Source: Lentzea aerocolonigenes
GTDB taxonomy: Bacteria; Actinomycetota; Actinomycetes; Mycobacteriales; Pseudonocardiaceae
Reading direction: 5' to 3'
NCBI RefSeq assembly: GCF_000955955.1
Contig: NZ_JYJG01000041.1
Location: forward strand, 1 to 34,811
DNA: 34,811 nt
A program made the translations under genes and the position numbers. Under the pieces are notes generated by a model. The model made no database searches. It saw nothing but the letters and a program-made list of their open reading frames with translations, and was not told the DNA's origin. Positions 34,109 through 34,811 of the stretch are shown here, one piece after another (position 1 is the first letter of the stretch; each line of letters opens with the position of its first letter).

Positions 34109-34798
34109 GTGCCGGCCATTCCACACTTAGCCGCCATTACCACCGGGCACCGGGTGGGCAGTTTCTGGCGCAGGCTCGACGACGCCGAACGCACCGCCCT
34201 GGCCTCCGTGTCCGCCCTGCGCCGCTTCGACACCGGCACCACCCTGATCCGGGCGGGCGACGCGGAGAACTGGGTCGCGATCCTGCACAGCGGCCGCGTC
34301 CGGTTGATGGCCGCCGACGGCAAGACGCCCATCGCACTGCGGTTCGCCGGCGACATCGTGGGCGAGCAGACCGTGCTGGACCAGGACACCAGACCGGCCA
34401 CGGTCCAGGCCGAGACACCGGTGCAGGCCCTGATCGTCGAGGGCGCCGTCTTCAACCGGTACCTGAACCAGCGCACCAGGGCCTTGCGCGTTCTCTGCGC
34501 GGTGGTGTCCGAACGCCTGCGCGAGTCCGTCCGCACCATTCTCAGCCAGCACGACGACTCGTTCACCAAGATCGCCGAGTTGCTGTTGCGCTATGTCGAC
34601 GAGTTCGAGTGGACAAATAATGGACAAATAAGGTTCGACATCGGCTCACAAGCCGCTTTGGGAGTGTCACTGGGTCTGTCCCGCGAGTCGGTCGTGCGCG
34701 CACTCAAACTCCTCAGAGATGAGGACGTCATCGCCACCGATCGCGGCGTGATCACGGTCAACGACGTCGCCGAGTTGCGCGCCCGAGTCACTCGATGA
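34109..34798 (+). CDS. Crp/Fnr-family transcriptional regulator
   Basis: A 229-aa regulator. An N-terminal cyclic-nucleotide-binding-type beta-barrel (about 20-130) retains the phosphate-binding cassette residues GE (85-86) and R95-x-A97 (GEQTVLDQDTRPATV), so ligand binding is plausible. A dimerisation helix (FNRYLNQRTRALRVLCAVVSERL) is followed by a winged helix (about 172-215: ALGVSLGLSRESVVRALKLLRDEDVI). There are no Cys for an Fnr iron-sulfur cluster. GTG 34109 is preceded by GGGGG 7 bases upstream. It lies downstream of the cyclase-like gene in the same direction. The ligand could be a cyclic nucleotide, but that is not proven by sequence. Confidence 0.93.
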   Translation: MPAIPHLAAITTGHRVGSFWRRLDDAERTALASVSALRRFDTGTTLIRAGDAENWVAILHSGRVRLMAADGKTPIALRFAGDIVGEQTVLDQDTRPATVQAETPVQALIVEGAVFNRYLNQRTRALRVLCAVVSERLRESVRTILSQHDDSFTKIAELLLRYVDEFEWTNNGQIRFDIGSQAALGVSLGLSRESVVRALKLLRDEDVIATDRGVITVNDVAELRARVTR

Positions 34799-34811
34799 GC
34801 GCTAGTAGTGC

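Overview
The window is about 70% GC, with third codon positions almost all G or C, many GTG and some TTG starts, and many starts without a Shine-Dalgarno. Together with a SARP/BTAD-NB-ARC-TPR regulator, an orphan DUF397 gene, a TPR-CHAT protein and a cyclase-like/Crp pair, this points to a mycelial actinobacterium. My best guess is Pseudonocardiales (Lentzea/Saccharothrix/Actinosynnema-like); this is an inference from gene content. It is ordinary chromosome: no rRNA, tRNA, IS element, phage gene or CRISPR array was seen.

Backbone. Several genes follow, from memory, the order of the M. tuberculosis serA1-ilvC-ilvN-ilvB1-cfp6-DoxX-lppZ-gatB-gatA-gatC-ACT block (about Rv2996c to Rv3013). They are serA (3571-5166), ilvC/ilvN/ilvB (9721-13096), a PH-domain gene (13329), DoxX (16385), an LppZ-like lipoprotein (19157), gatB/gatA/gatC (28562-32035) and an ACT-domain gene (32251). 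Other modules lie between them.

Region by region. 1-3346: a secreted subtilase. 3530-5166: serA with its terminator. 5354-9650: an accessory block with a large SARP-type regulator, two translationally coupled secreted proteins (one a beta-trefoil lectin-like protein), a possible decayed ORF and an orphan DUF397 gene. 9670-13280: the ilvBNC operon with a complete transcription attenuator, consisting of a promoter, a leaderless 15-codon Leu/Val-rich leader peptide, alternative hairpins and a U6 terminator. 13329-16128: PH-domain protein, VKOR-type thiol oxidoreductase and ilvD, ending in a 17-bp hairpin. 16133-18117: a DoxX operon and a D-2-hydroxyacid dehydrogenase. 18236-20317: alpha/beta hydrolase and LppZ-like lipoprotein. 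20296-22650: a LysR regulator divergent from a JAB/MPN, SgcJ-like and VOC three-gene operon. 22712-25195: a secreted M14 peptidase. 25404-28376: a TPR-CHAT caspase-like protein preceded by a 102-aa Pro/Val/Glu-rich, Cys-containing small protein. 28501-32035: the gatC-gatA-small membrane protein-gatB operon. 32251-34798: an ACT protein, then a membrane-anchored degenerate nucleotide-cyclase-like protein followed by a Crp/Fnr regulator.

How the genes work together. ilvBNC and ilvD make the branched-chain amino acid precursors, and the attenuator would link this to Leu/Val-tRNA charging. GatCAB makes Gln-tRNA(Gln) and/or Asn-tRNA(Asn) by amidation. The best candidates for undescribed biology are the CHAT/small-protein pair, the cyclase-like/Crp pair with its repeat-rich upstream region, the JAB-SgcJ-VOC operon with its LysR regulator, and the coupled secreted pair. 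The region also has a recurring promoter layout in which the -10 box sits 6-7 nt from the start codon, implying several leaderless mRNAs.
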